Of a stretch of DNA of 64,000 nucleotides, positions 53,678-62,368 are shown piece by piece. The notes under the pieces were generated by a model. The model was not told the DNA's origin. It searched no databases and saw nothing but the letters and a program-made list of their open reading frames with translations. Each line of letters starts with the position of its first letter. Within the stretch, counting starts at the first letter, position 1. Location of the stretch: NCBI GenBank assembly GCA_000525675.1, contig CP002190.1:2480001-2544000 (forward strand), given 5' to 3'. The position numbers and the translations under genes are program-made. The stretch comes from Bdellovibrio bacteriovorus W (GTDB taxonomy: Bacteria > Bdellovibrionota > Bdellovibrionia > Bdellovibrionales > Bdellovibrionaceae).

Positions 53678-54831
53678 GAGATAGGGCCTTCTTGAAAAAG
53701 AAAATTTCTTTGCGGTTGTTTTGCGAGCAACTCACTTTCTAAAAGAAACTGAATATACTGAGTATAGAGATCTATCTGAAGATCTACGGATTCTATACAC
53801 TGACTGCCTTGAGATATCTTTTCTTCAAGTTTTTCCAGAGGATCTGTAGCCGAAGTGCGTTTTAAATTTCTTTCTGAATCAATGATCTCAAAGTCTGTCA
53901 GGGTGTTCAGAAGTTTTGTTCTTAAAACACTCAATCCTTCTCTTTCTTCAAGATCCCGTTTTTTCTGCGCCCTCTTAAAAACCAATTCATTCTTTTTTTG
54001 AATAGCAGACTCGTCAGAAAATAAGAAAGGTAGCTGAATGCTGACTTGAACCTCGTACACATCTTCATCTTTCTTATTCTTCTTAGAAACTCCGATACTC
54101 TTAATCCACTGGTCTTCCTTGCCTTGAACAACTTCAATCTCTTTTTGTAGTTGATCAATCTCTTGATGCCCAAGCCTCAAACTCAAAGTTTCGATTCTTT
54201 CTAGGGGAATCTCATTCACGACAGCCTCAATTGCTTTGGCAGAAAGAAAGGGTGCTACAAAGCGGTCTTCTTCTTTAAATTTTTGCTCCCAGTGCTGAAT
54301 GAGTTTCGTATTTTGCAAAATTTCATATTCCAATTGGCGAACCAAACGTTCATTTTTCAAAGTATCTAGACGAGCCTTAGTAAAAGTCTTTCCACTGGCT
54401 CTTCCCGCCTTCAAAGAAACGCCCTGCGCCTCTGTCCAGCGCTTCAGCGAATCATGCGCTGCTTGGGCGCACTTCATTTTCTCACTTAAAAGCTTGTGCT
54501 TCATAATTGCGATATAGCGAGTGTGCAACGCCCAGCTCAGAGAAAAGCTCTCAACCACTCTCTCTGCATCTTTCGAGGTGTTTCTCAGTTTCCATTCAGG
54601 ATAGGACTTAAATTGAAACTTTAGGCCGACCTCAGTTTCCTTATTCGCATCCGTTTCTTGCGAAGCCGTAAGTTCCACATTACGAAAGGGGTTGGCCGTA
54701 CTGGGGCTTATCCGATTTGTTTGGGAAACATAGAACTCATCTGCCCATGCAGTTTTTAAGACATCATTTGTCGTGACGGCGTTACAGGAAAAGGCCACGA
54801 GCCAAATGCCAAAACCCATAATCCAATTCAT
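53674..54831 (-). CDS. TolC-like outer-membrane/periplasmic coiled-coil component
   Basis: The 385-residue protein has a signal peptide (about 1-18). The long heptad-rich helices (about 80-200 and 285-380, such as ESFSLSWALHTRYIAIMKHKLL and CIESVDLQIDLYTQYIQFLLESELLA) are separated by amphipathic strands (VYEVQVSIQLPFLF, VGLKFQFKSYP). That is the layout of a TolC-type outer-membrane channel subunit, although sequence signatures are weak and the protein is shorter than usual. The call leans on the adaptor gene just upstream, with which it overlaps by ATGA. It may be the exit channel of the polyphosphate operon (inference). Confidence 0.55.
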   Translation of the reverse strand: MNWIMGFGIWLVAFSCNAVTTNDVLKTAWADEFYVSQTNRISPSTANPFRNVELTASQETDANKETEVGLKFQFKSYPEWKLRNTSKDAERVVESFSLSWALHTRYIAIMKHKLLSEKMKCAQAAHDSLKRWTEAQGVSLKAGRASGKTFTKARLDTLKNERLVRQLEYEILQNTKLIQHWEQKFKEEDRFVAPFLSAKAIEAVVNEIPLERIETLSLRLGHQEIDQLQKEIEVVQGKEDQWIKSIGVSKKNKKDEDVYEVQVSIQLPFLFSDESAIQKKNELVFKRAQKKRDLEEREGLSVLRTKLLNTLTDFEIIDSERNLKRTSATDPLEKLEEKISQGSQCIESVDLQIDLYTQYIQFLLESELLAKQPQRNFLFQEGPIS

Positions 54832-56453
54832 AATAGAGCCCCTAGAGCAGAAGTTTCAGAGAGAAAGAAGCCTTCTGATCCTCCGACAAGAGAAAACACC
54901 GTTTCGTCTTTAAAATAGAGACTGCGCAAGTTCTTTTGCTCGAGCGATTTTAAAGTTCGATGACTCTTTTTTGTAAAATCATACAGATGAGGCATAAACT
55001 TACCAGTCTCATCAGCGACTGCGAAGAAAACGGACTCTCCACCGGCACTGCCACTAATAATATTTTTCCCAAGAAAACCATCAAGTTTTAAATGAGCACT
55101 GGCAAAGGAAGTAAGTTTCCTTACATCTTCAAGTTTATACTTTCTAAGCTCCACTTCTTCTCTAGAAAGAATCGCCAAAATAAGTGAATCTCTGTGAAGC
55201 CAAACTTCCACATCGCTTCCCTTCAACTTCTCCTGTAAGCCCGCAAGACTCACTCTCTCTAAAACTAAAAATCGATATCCCTCTCGATGGGCTTTGATGA
55301 CTTCATCAACTTTGCCAAAGCGTTTTACAAGAAAGTAGTAAGTTGATCCCAAGTTGCTCAGCCCCACAATCTCGCTCCCTTTAAGCTCTTTAAGCTCAAA
55401 GGCATGTGGAAGTACTTTTCCATTTTCTTGCAAGAGTAAGATCCCTGTGGACTGAGGGTCCTTTTGACTATAGGTCACGACGACTTTCTTTAAGTCATTC
55501 GAATAGCTTAAATTCAAAAGGCTCAAAGAATTTGAATCTAATTGAATATCCTCTGGCAAAGAGATACGGCGACTGTTCTTCGGAGAAACCTCCAAAAGTT
55601 CATCTGCCTGCGCTTCGCTCATAAGGCTGATACTTAGTTTTTTAAGGACACTGACTTTTTCGCCAACTAAGAGATTGTTGTCGGTTGGGATTTTAACGAC
55701 AACCTCTCTCCCCCATGCTGTTAGAGTTTGTATTCGTAAGAGTCTTTCCGGGATAGGAACAATACGCACCCCAATACTTACGACAGTTCCTTGAATGGCG
55801 TCACCTGACGGAGATACCACTTCAACTTTTTCGCCAATCTTAAACTTCGATTGAAGGTTTTCATTTAAGTATCCATGAACGTACATTGGTCTTAAAGGAA
55901 TCAAAGTCAAAATCGGATTAAAAGCCGAAACCAGTTCTCCGGCCTTAAAGTTAATGGCACCCACGGCTCCATCAACTTCAGAAAAAACAAAGAGATTCTC
56001 TAGGCGATTTTCTAAAACTTTTCTTTCGGCTTCTGCCTCTAAAAAGTCCGCCATCAAAGGGTCAGCTCCATCTGGTAGATCCATTTTCTCATTGGCTATT
56101 TTTGCGATGTGCTGACGAAGATTTATTTCGGCCATGAGCTTATCAATACGGCCCTTAAGAAGCCTTAGTTGAGACTCTAAGTTTTCCTGATTGAGCTCTA
56201 AGAGAAGATCCCCCTTATTAACAACTTGCCCAGGCAGAACATGGATCTTTTTTATTTCCACGGCACTGTCAAAATTTACCTGATACTCTTTGGAATCGGC
56301 CACGCCCAAAATGCGAATCGGCTCGAAACTTAAATACAAACCCACGACGATAATTGCAATCACCGCCCCCCACCAAGAAAAGAATAAAAGGCGATTGTCC
56401 TGTCCTACAATATCGTTCAACCAAGACCTTGGCGTGCTCCATATTCTTTTCAC
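54828..56453 (-). CDS. HlyD-type membrane fusion adaptor with long C-terminal extension
   Basis: The 541-residue protein starts at GTG with GAGG 8 bases upstream. It has a membrane anchor (about 23-44), a lipoyl/barrel-sandwich half (VEIKKIHVLPGQVVNKGDLLLELN), a short coiled-coil hairpin (about 85-155), the second lipoyl half (LFVFSEVDGAVGAINFKAGELV) and the beta-barrel (MYVHGYLNENLQSKFKIGEKV). About 270 further residues follow, with repeated strand-rich blocks that look like a beta-propeller. Normal adaptors end near 300-400 residues. It bridges inner- and outer-membrane partners encoded on either side. Confidence 0.8.
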   Translation of the reverse strand: MKRIWSTPRSWLNDIVGQDNRLLFFSWWGAVIAIIVVGLYLSFEPIRILGVADSKEYQVNFDSAVEIKKIHVLPGQVVNKGDLLLELNQENLESQLRLLKGRIDKLMAEINLRQHIAKIANEKMDLPDGADPLMADFLEAEAERKVLENRLENLFVFSEVDGAVGAINFKAGELVSAFNPILTLIPLRPMYVHGYLNENLQSKFKIGEKVEVVSPSGDAIQGTVVSIGVRIVPIPERLLRIQTLTAWGREVVVKIPTDNNLLVGEKVSVLKKLSISLMSEAQADELLEVSPKNSRRISLPEDIQLDSNSLSLLNLSYSNDLKKVVVTYSQKDPQSTGILLLQENGKVLPHAFELKELKGSEIVGLSNLGSTYYFLVKRFGKVDEVIKAHREGYRFLVLERVSLAGLQEKLKGSDVEVWLHRDSLILAILSREEVELRKYKLEDVRKLTSFASAHLKLDGFLGKNIISGSAGGESVFFAVADETGKFMPHLYDFTKKSHRTLKSLEQKNLRSLYFKDETVFSLVGGSEGFFLSETSALGALL

Positions 56454-56456
56454 GGC

Positions 56457-57140
56457 CTATACCTCAATCACAGATTCTTGATTCATAAAGTTCACACCTC
56501 GCATTGTCTGCACCTGAGCCAGCTGATCAATAAGATGGGCTGACGTGAAGTCGTTGCGAAGTCGAATTTGATAGGAATAATCTAAACGCCCACCTTGAGC
56601 AGTTTCACGGATCGTAGCCAAAGCAAAATGCCGGCATTGATTCTCGAGGATGAGTTCCACTTGCTTTTGTGCCTCTAGATTTCTTTCCATATTAAATCGC
56701 AACAAACCATCAAACTGTGGTCCCGTCGCAAAGTTAGCACCTCTTAAAACAAGCAATGCGCTAGCAAAACAAGCTGTTCCTAAGATGGCAATTCCATAGG
56801 CATGAACTCCAGAAGCAAGTCCGATAGCAAGAGAGGCAAAGATAAAAAACATATCTCGTGGATCTTTGACATTGGTTCTAAATCTTAAAAGAGACAATGC
56901 TCCGATCATCCCGATCCCTCTTGCCACATTGTCCCCGATGGCCTGCATCGCTATGGCGATGACAATTGGAAGCAAAACAAGTCCGTGCAGAAAGTTCAAC
57001 GAATAGGAGAGTCCCTTAAAGGTGCGCACGTAAATAATCGCAAGAACAGTTCCCAAAACAAAACTTAGCAAAAAAGCATAAACCGCAGAAATCCATGTTG
57101 GATTCATAAACGATGAATTTAGAATGGCAAAATCCAGCAT
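56457..57140 (-). CDS. DUF4956 membrane protein
   Basis: The 227-residue protein has four or five hydrophobic helices in the first 135 residues. It carries the DUF4956 signature around RGIGMIGALSLLRFRTNVKDPRDMFFIFASLAIGLASG and then a cytoplasmic domain with a ferredoxin-like pattern (VELILENQCRHFALATIRET). DUF4956 genes are often found beside VTC polymerase and CotH genes, and the membrane part is a reasonable channel or anchor for the polymerase (inference). AAGGAAAATGAA precedes the ATG. First gene of the four-gene unit; the adaptor GTG follows 3 bases after its stop. Confidence 0.87.
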   Translation of the reverse strand: MLDFAILNSSFMNPTWISAVYAFLLSFVLGTVLAIIYVRTFKGLSYSLNFLHGLVLLPIVIAIAMQAIGDNVARGIGMIGALSLLRFRTNVKDPRDMFFIFASLAIGLASGVHAYGIAILGTACFASALLVLRGANFATGPQFDGLLRFNMERNLEAQKQVELILENQCRHFALATIRETAQGGRLDYSYQIRLRNDFTSAHLIDQLAQVQTMRGVNFMNQESVIEV

Positions 57141-57274
57141 TTCATTTTCCTTTTTTTAGAAAATTCACACCGGATATATAAGACTTGTATTGATAGTTTA
57201 TAAAGGACTAGGACGAGGACCTGCGATGTAACAAGAAGAATTCAAAGATGAATTACATCTCTGCAAAGAAGCCT

Positions 57275-58000
57275 CTAAAAGCGATAGCCTAACTTTGCAC
57301 CATAGAAAGAATCTTCATAGCGATTGATCTCAACTGCCGCAAAAAATCCCGACAAAGAAAAGCTCATTCCTAAAAGACTATGCGTCTTCATAATACTATG
57401 TTCAACAGTAACACCTTCAGCGGTAATTCCATTACTGCCTCCGATGAATTGTGCCGATCCTCGCACCTGACCAATTCCAATGTAGGCTGCCACTCGATCA
57501 ACACTCACTGTCGCTAATAAATCGCCACCAAAAGAGGATGCGTTGACGAGATTCGCGAAGTTTGCCCCACCTGCATATAGAGACATACTCAAAGCAAACG
57601 GAAAGTATGAAGACTCATAGAAACCCCAGCGCAACTGAGCACCATAGGTTTGAATTCCCGATTCTTGGCGAAGAGGCGTGAAGTATACAAATGTGTCGAC
57701 GTTGTGGTGAATCCCTTTTCCTAGCATGAGCGTGTTGTAGGAAAAACTGTCCTTGTTGGGACTCTTTCCACCTAACTCTGCGAGATCCTCTGTAGGGATG
57801 AACTCGGCAGATAAACCGAATTCGATGCCGGAGTAGCCACCCAATGGGTAAGGATTTCCTAAAATTTTAGGTGCAGTACCTAAAGCCAAAATTTCTGTGG
57901 CACGAAGACGATCCGACGCATTTAAGTTCTTTGGTAAAACGAAAGCCGCATGGACTTGCTGGGTAAGTAGAATAACTATGGAAAGAATAAAAAACTTCAC
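57275..58000 (-). CDS. Outer-membrane beta-barrel-like protein of unknown function
   Basis: A longer frame starts at 58045, but the GTG at 58000 has GAGG 6 bases upstream and opens a signal peptide (KFFILSIVILLTQQVHA|A), giving 241 residues. The mature part alternates amphipathic strands rich in Gly, Tyr and Phe (GYSGIEFGLSAEF, VDTFVYFTPL, GAQLRWGFYES, ALSMSLYAGG) and ends YGAKLGYRF, with a C-terminal phenylalanine typical of outer-membrane barrels. No family was recognised. It precedes the DUF4956 gene by 134 bases on the same strand. Confidence 0.75.
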   Translation of the reverse strand: MKFFILSIVILLTQQVHAAFVLPKNLNASDRLRATEILALGTAPKILGNPYPLGGYSGIEFGLSAEFIPTEDLAELGGKSPNKDSFSYNTLMLGKGIHHNVDTFVYFTPLRQESGIQTYGAQLRWGFYESSYFPFALSMSLYAGGANFANLVNASSFGGDLLATVSVDRVAAYIGIGQVRGSAQFIGGSNGITAEGVTVEHSIMKTHSLLGMSFSLSGFFAAVEINRYEDSFYGAKLGYRF

Positions 58001-58063
58001 AATGGGCCTCTTCGATTCTTCTATCTCGTGCCCATTGTTACACATTTCAAATATGTGTCACTA

Positions 58064-59134
58064 TTAAAGAGAGGCGACTGCCTGCTGCATCTGACTCAAT
58101 GCCACCAAGGCTTGAGAAGAAATTACCGAATTTCCACTTCCCGAAAGAGTTTGGAAAATTGGAATGAACTTATTGAATTCCTCGACTGTTGTGATTTTCC
58201 CATCGCCACGTTGATCACGTGGATCAGAAGCAACATTTTGTCCTGATTTAGCCTTTGCATAACCATTCATCACAACCTGAAGTGCGATCTCTACCACTTC
58301 GGGATTTTTAGCTTGTAAAGCCCCTGCTAGTGCAGAAAAACGGCTCGCAATTGCAAAACCTTCTAAAAATTCGTGAAGCTCACCTTGGTATTCAGCAGGT
58401 ACTTGCTCTAAGTATTGTGCCGCTAAAGTAAAGCTTGTTGCTGTATAGGCTGCTTTAACAAGAACAACTGCCATCTCAAGACGGTCTGGACGACCATCAA
58501 CGAAAAGTTCCTCAGTAATCGCATAATAGCTACTTGAATCCAAATCACCACTGCGAAATGCTGAAATCATTTTTTGAATATTTTCAACTGTAGGCGCCGC
58601 AAGAATAAGAGTTCTCCATTGATCTCCAGTTTTCTTTTCACCTTGCTGCTCGACATTTCCAGAATCGCTGCCGACCTTACCTTGATTCTGGTCAGCTATT
58701 GCAACTCCTGTGCGTTGGTTGGCTTGCCCATTGGCCCAACCATCTTCGCCACCGAGAGCTGTTGCCCCAGAGGCTGGAATGATTGTCACATCCATTTTCT
58801 TAGCTGGAGGTAACGCCGATACACGCTTTGCAACTTGTGTTTTTTTCGTCTGTACAACAGGTGGAGCCTTCTTAGCGTCTTCTTTGGCCTTAGCATCCTT
58901 GGCTGCAACTTTTTTCTTATCAAATGGATTAACGTATTTTCTTTCTACTTCACGATCACCCAAACTAAAAAGCGCAGAGAGGAAGCTTACTTTTGGGCGT
59001 GGCATTTCATAGACGACGTCTTGTTCGTTTTGAACTGGAGATAATGAGGCCTTGTTCACATGAACCAGTCCCATCACGATAATTACGCCCAAGCCAGCCA
59101 TTGAAATTTCTAGTTTTTTATCTGCTATGCTCAT
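58064..59134 (-). CDS. Membrane-anchored protein of unknown function
   Basis: The ATG at 59134 has GGAGG 5 bases upstream, giving 356 residues. One membrane helix (about 11-24, GLGVIIVMGLVHV) is followed by a Lys/Ala-rich linker (KKKVAAKDAKAKEDAKKAPP). An unstructured Gly/Gln part comes next, then a helical C-terminal domain of about 170 residues (ENIQKMISAFRSGDLDSSSY onward), possibly TPR-like. It may span the periplasm like a TonB- or GspC-type linker, but no family was recognised. The beta-barrel-like gene follows after 63 bases, so co-transcription is likely. Confidence 0.72.
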   Translation of the reverse strand: MSIADKKLEISMAGLGVIIVMGLVHVNKASLSPVQNEQDVVYEMPRPKVSFLSALFSLGDREVERKYVNPFDKKKVAAKDAKAKEDAKKAPPVVQTKKTQVAKRVSALPPAKKMDVTIIPASGATALGGEDGWANGQANQRTGVAIADQNQGKVGSDSGNVEQQGEKKTGDQWRTLILAAPTVENIQKMISAFRSGDLDSSSYYAITEELFVDGRPDRLEMAVVLVKAAYTATSFTLAAQYLEQVPAEYQGELHEFLEGFAIASRFSALAGALQAKNPEVVEIALQVVMNGYAKAKSGQNVASDPRDQRGDGKITTVEEFNKFIPIFQTLSGSGNSVISSQALVALSQMQQAVASL

Positions 59135-59248
59135 AGGGCCTCCTGTTCTTAATATCTTTAAGAGCAGTGCCTGTGCCATCTTGAATTGCGTTTAAATGTG
59201 GATAGAGTGTCTCAACTTGATCGAGAGACAATTAGAGCAATCAGCTGT

Positions 59249-59629
59249 CTACTTCTTAGGCGATCCAGGGCAGAAGCCAGGACGTGGGCCAATCGAGGGG
59301 AACTCTCGGCAAGTATCAGGGCGTTTCTCGTAAACAGTACATAGACGTGTGGTCGAATCTAAAAACAGACAATCTCTATTTGCCTTCTGAGTCAGCATAA
59401 AAAACTCCGTCCCAGATCGATACGAAGAAATAATGCCTTCTTTAGTCAGTCTTTTTGCGAGCTTTTTAATAGAGGCTGAAGCTTCATCTTCAGTGGTAAG
59501 TCCTAAGCGGATGAGATCAGAAAGTCGGATTTCGACGGGCATGGTGCAACACCCGCCGAAACAGCCCTCGCACATCTCTGTGCGATAGGGCTTCCATGTA
59601 GAAGGGCGATCAATATCAGGTCTTTTCAT
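59249..59629 (-). CDS. YkgJ family cysteine-cluster protein
   Basis: The 126-residue protein has the CxxC-x3-CC cluster (C20, C23, C27, C28 in MCEGCFGGCC) plus C87, C97, C107 and C120 (RDCLFL, RLCTVYEKRPDTCREFP, GFCPG). This is the YkgJ/zinc- or iron-chelating pattern, which likely holds an Fe-S cluster or zinc. No signal peptide, so cytoplasmic. It starts 5 bases after the deacetylase stop and is the last gene of the polysaccharide group. The role is unknown. Confidence 0.87.
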   Translation of the reverse strand: MKRPDIDRPSTWKPYRTEMCEGCFGGCCTMPVEIRLSDLIRLGLTTEDEASASIKKLAKRLTKEGIISSYRSGTEFFMLTQKANRDCLFLDSTTRLCTVYEKRPDTCREFPSIGPRPGFCPGSPKK

Positions 59630-59634
59630 AAATC

Positions 59635-60771
59635 CTAAGGAAGACGTTTCTTCACCAGCTTGCTGTTTGTTCTAGCTTTAGCATCAGAAGATTGAAGTAA
59701 TACAATGCTGTAACCACGTTTGTGAAGCTCTTTTAAGAACTCTGGCATAATCTCAGCCGTTCTTCTTTGGATATCATGGAAAAGAACTACTCCACGACCA
59801 CGAGCCTCAATACGAGAAATTGTATTTCTTAATAGAGTCTCATTTGATTGAGCTTTCCAGTCTTCAGAGTCAATCGCCCAGAAGAAATCACCTACTGAGT
59901 TTTGACGTAAGAAATTCTTCAATTCAGGAGAAGACTCACCGTATGGGAAACGGAAGAATGGATCTACGAAGCCAAGAGTGTCATAGACCGCTTGATGCGC
60001 GCCTCTGATCTCTGCTGAAGCTTCTTCAAGAGTCAGGTTCTTACCGTTTGTTTTACGGCAAGCTACACTGTTACCTAGACACGCATGAGTCATAGAGTGA
60101 GAACCCACCGCATGTCCATCAGCTGCAACACGCTTTACGATCTCTGGGTTTGAACGAACGTTACGACCTAAAAGGAAGAAGATCCCCTTTGCGTTTACTT
60201 CTTTCAATGATCTCAAAATAGAGTCTGTATAAACTCCACTTGGTCCGTCATCGAACGTGATAACTACTTCTTTACGGCCTACATCTCCACTGATGGCATA
60301 GTAACCATTCGTCGTATCACGATACTGAACGTTATCTGCAAATTTAAAGGCATTGCGAGAACCCGTTAAAGACATTGGATTCACAGGTACAGAAAGCGTC
60401 GCTCTCTCACCTTCATAGTATTTTTCGATTTTTTCTAGCAACTCATCCTTACAGTCATTGAGTAAGGCACGGTTGGCTTCGTCACGAATATCATTATCAA
60501 ATAAAGTAAGCTTCTCACCTTCTAAAAGGTTCAACTCTTTACAGATCTCAGCAGAAAGTTGTGCTTGGCGCTCGCTATCCATCATCATGTCGTCGCGCCA
60601 TTGCTTGAAAAGAACTTCAGGATGGTTGGGCGATGTCTCCCACTCCATATAGCTAGTTGCATTCTTATTGTCCTCTACAGACTGCTGAATGCTTTTGCTG
60701 ACTTGGTTTCCACAACCTACTAAGGCTGAGGCCGATAACATCATCATTCCACCTAATAAAACTCTTTTCAT
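59635..60771 (-). CDS. Lipoprotein polysaccharide deacetylase (NodB domain)
   Basis: A CE4 deacetylase of 378 residues with a lipoprotein signal ending ALVGC (C20), a helical region (about 50-125) and a NodB domain. Metal and catalytic motifs are complete: TFDDGP with D174 and D175, H225 and H229 in GSHSMTH, RFPYGE with R274, and LFHD with H332. It could remove acetyl groups from the exopolysaccharide made by its neighbours or from peptidoglycan GlcNAc. Bdellovibrio is known to use CE4 enzymes on prey wall, but a prey target is not shown here. It lies 10 bases after wzz. Confidence 0.93.
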   Translation of the reverse strand: MKRVLLGGMMMLSASALVGCGNQVSKSIQQSVEDNKNATSYMEWETSPNHPEVLFKQWRDDMMMDSERQAQLSAEICKELNLLEGEKLTLFDNDIRDEANRALLNDCKDELLEKIEKYYEGERATLSVPVNPMSLTGSRNAFKFADNVQYRDTTNGYYAISGDVGRKEVVITFDDGPSGVYTDSILRSLKEVNAKGIFFLLGRNVRSNPEIVKRVAADGHAVGSHSMTHACLGNSVACRKTNGKNLTLEEASAEIRGAHQAVYDTLGFVDPFFRFPYGESSPELKNFLRQNSVGDFFWAIDSEDWKAQSNETLLRNTISRIEARGRGVVLFHDIQRRTAEIMPEFLKELHKRGYSIVLLQSSDAKARTNSKLVKKRLP

Positions 60772-60781
60772 CTTGCACCTT

Positions 60782-62200
60782 CTATTGTGTTAAATCTGTC
60801 CCTTGTCCTACATTTAGAACATTCCAAGCAACTTTATGCTGCTCTTCTCCTTGTTCTTTCTCGTTCTTCGCATCCGGCTTTTTTAAACTAAATTTAATCT
60901 TAGAGTTTTCGATAATGACCCGAGGGTCGGTGGAGTTATTATCGAAAATAACCAAGTTTCTAGAGGCTTGCGCTGTAACCACATGCGGATTCCAAAGGTA
61001 TTTAAAGTAAATCACCAGTGAACCCGCAAACTGACTCAAAATGAGAGCCAGCAGTCCTAAGCTAAGAAGTCCAATCTGTGGAAGAGTATTCTCCCATCTT
61101 GCGAGCTCCAAAACTTCAAATCGTGAACCGATCGAAAGCTTTTGAGCTTCGAGCTTTGCCAACGCGCCACTAAGTTCTTTGTAGCGGTTAAACTCAAACT
61201 CTGACTTCTTCTTTAAGTCCTCTACCATTTGCTGTGCAAACGGTAGGCCACGCACCTCGTTCTTAATACGGGCAGTAGTGGCCTGAACCTGTGTCAATTT
61301 TTCTGACAGGAGACTATTTTCGATCTTCAATGACTCAATTTTCCCACCCACACCATACAGCGTGCTTTCCCGCTGACCGTTGCGTCCTTTATCTAAATAA
61401 TGGATGAGGCGTTGATTCTCGGAGATCTTAAGTTTGATCTCATTCGCTCGAACGATCAATTCTGAGACATATTCACCCATCTTATCTTTAGATGCTAAAG
61501 GTAAGAGGTTTTCATCTTTGTTTTGCAACTCTGCAAGCTGCTTACTAAAATTAGCAAGCTTCACATCTGCATCTTTACGCTGTTGGGTCATGAACTCTTC
61601 GACACGGCTAATCTCTGCAAGCTCTCTCACACGCAAGGTCTCTGCTGAAAGCTCAGAAGCCGTATTCGCCAAGAAAAGCGAGACCTCTCGAAAAGGAGTC
61701 AGTGCTTCGACTTTGATTTCAAACTCTGAGCTTAAAGAAAACTTAGTCCAACGATCCAGCCTCTGAAGGAAGGCTACTCTCTCTTCAGGGCTGTTAAGAT
61801 TGCCCATTAGATCACTCTTTAAAAGTTCGAATCCTTTTTTTTCCTCCAAAGTAATTTTAGGACTCATTCCTCGGGCTTGAATACGCTGTGCGAGAGAGTC
61901 ATAGAACTCCCGTGTCTTTAAGTATTCAAGGTGCTTCGATAATAAACTATTCCCCTTCTTAGATTCTTGCAGTGCCTTCGAAAGACCGAAGAACTGCGTC
62001 GAGAAGGCTTGCATCGCCGAGTTTTGAGAGTCATTGATCACAATGCTGGATGTTGCCACATAGGGCACCTTCACAGCATAGTAAGCGGCACAGACTCCAA
62101 AGATTCCTACCAGAAAAAGTAAGAACATGCGCCAATGAGAAATATAAAGTCTGATAATTTCGCCAACACTTAATTCTGGCTCGATATGCTGATTGCCCAT
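60782..62200 (-). CDS. Wzz/GumC-type polysaccharide chain-length regulator
   Basis: A polysaccharide co-polymerase of 472 residues. The first helix (about 24-43, MFLLFLVGIFGVCAAYYAV) leads to a Wzz domain with the conserved start YVATSSIVIND. A long periplasmic coiled coil follows (about 180-370), then the second helix near 385-410 with flanking residues, and a cytoplasmic tail of about 70 residues without a BY-kinase domain. The start is placed at 62200 (MGNQHIEPELSV), with GAGGGG 5 bases upstream; the frame is open to 62308. It works with the O-antigen ligase/polymerase upstream. Confidence 0.88.
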   Translation of the reverse strand: MGNQHIEPELSVGEIIRLYISHWRMFLLFLVGIFGVCAAYYAVKVPYVATSSIVINDSQNSAMQAFSTQFFGLSKALQESKKGNSLLSKHLEYLKTREFYDSLAQRIQARGMSPKITLEEKKGFELLKSDLMGNLNSPEERVAFLQRLDRWTKFSLSSEFEIKVEALTPFREVSLFLANTASELSAETLRVRELAEISRVEEFMTQQRKDADVKLANFSKQLAELQNKDENLLPLASKDKMGEYVSELIVRANEIKLKISENQRLIHYLDKGRNGQRESTLYGVGGKIESLKIENSLLSEKLTQVQATTARIKNEVRGLPFAQQMVEDLKKKSEFEFNRYKELSGALAKLEAQKLSIGSRFEVLELARWENTLPQIGLLSLGLLALILSQFAGSLVIYFKYLWNPHVVTAQASRNLVIFDNNSTDPRVIIENSKIKFSLKKPDAKNEKEQGEEQHKVAWNVLNVGQGTDLTQ

Positions 62201-62292
62201 ATAGACCCCTCTTGAAAAACTGCGATTCAAAATGGTGAATTGAATAGCCCTTGTTTTCCCACTTTCTGAAGTCTTTGGCTCGTGTTTATTCC

Positions 62293-62306
62293 GCAATAAA
62301 TATTGC
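62293..62306. promoter_or_regulatory. Perfect palindrome upstream of the wzz-like gene
   Basis: GCAATAAATATTGC has 6-base arms and a 2-base centre, 93 bases before the wzz start. It may be an operator or part of a promoter. Confidence 0.3.
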
Positions 62307-62368
62307 ATGCGTGAAACCTACACGCAGGAAATGATTTGTTCGTTGAAAACTCGCAGGACACAGCGAAT

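Noticed and set aside
59201-59231. TGTCTC...GAGACA inverted repeat upstream of the anchored protein gene region
   Set aside because: The arms are only 5-6 bases with a long loop, expected by chance in a window of this size.
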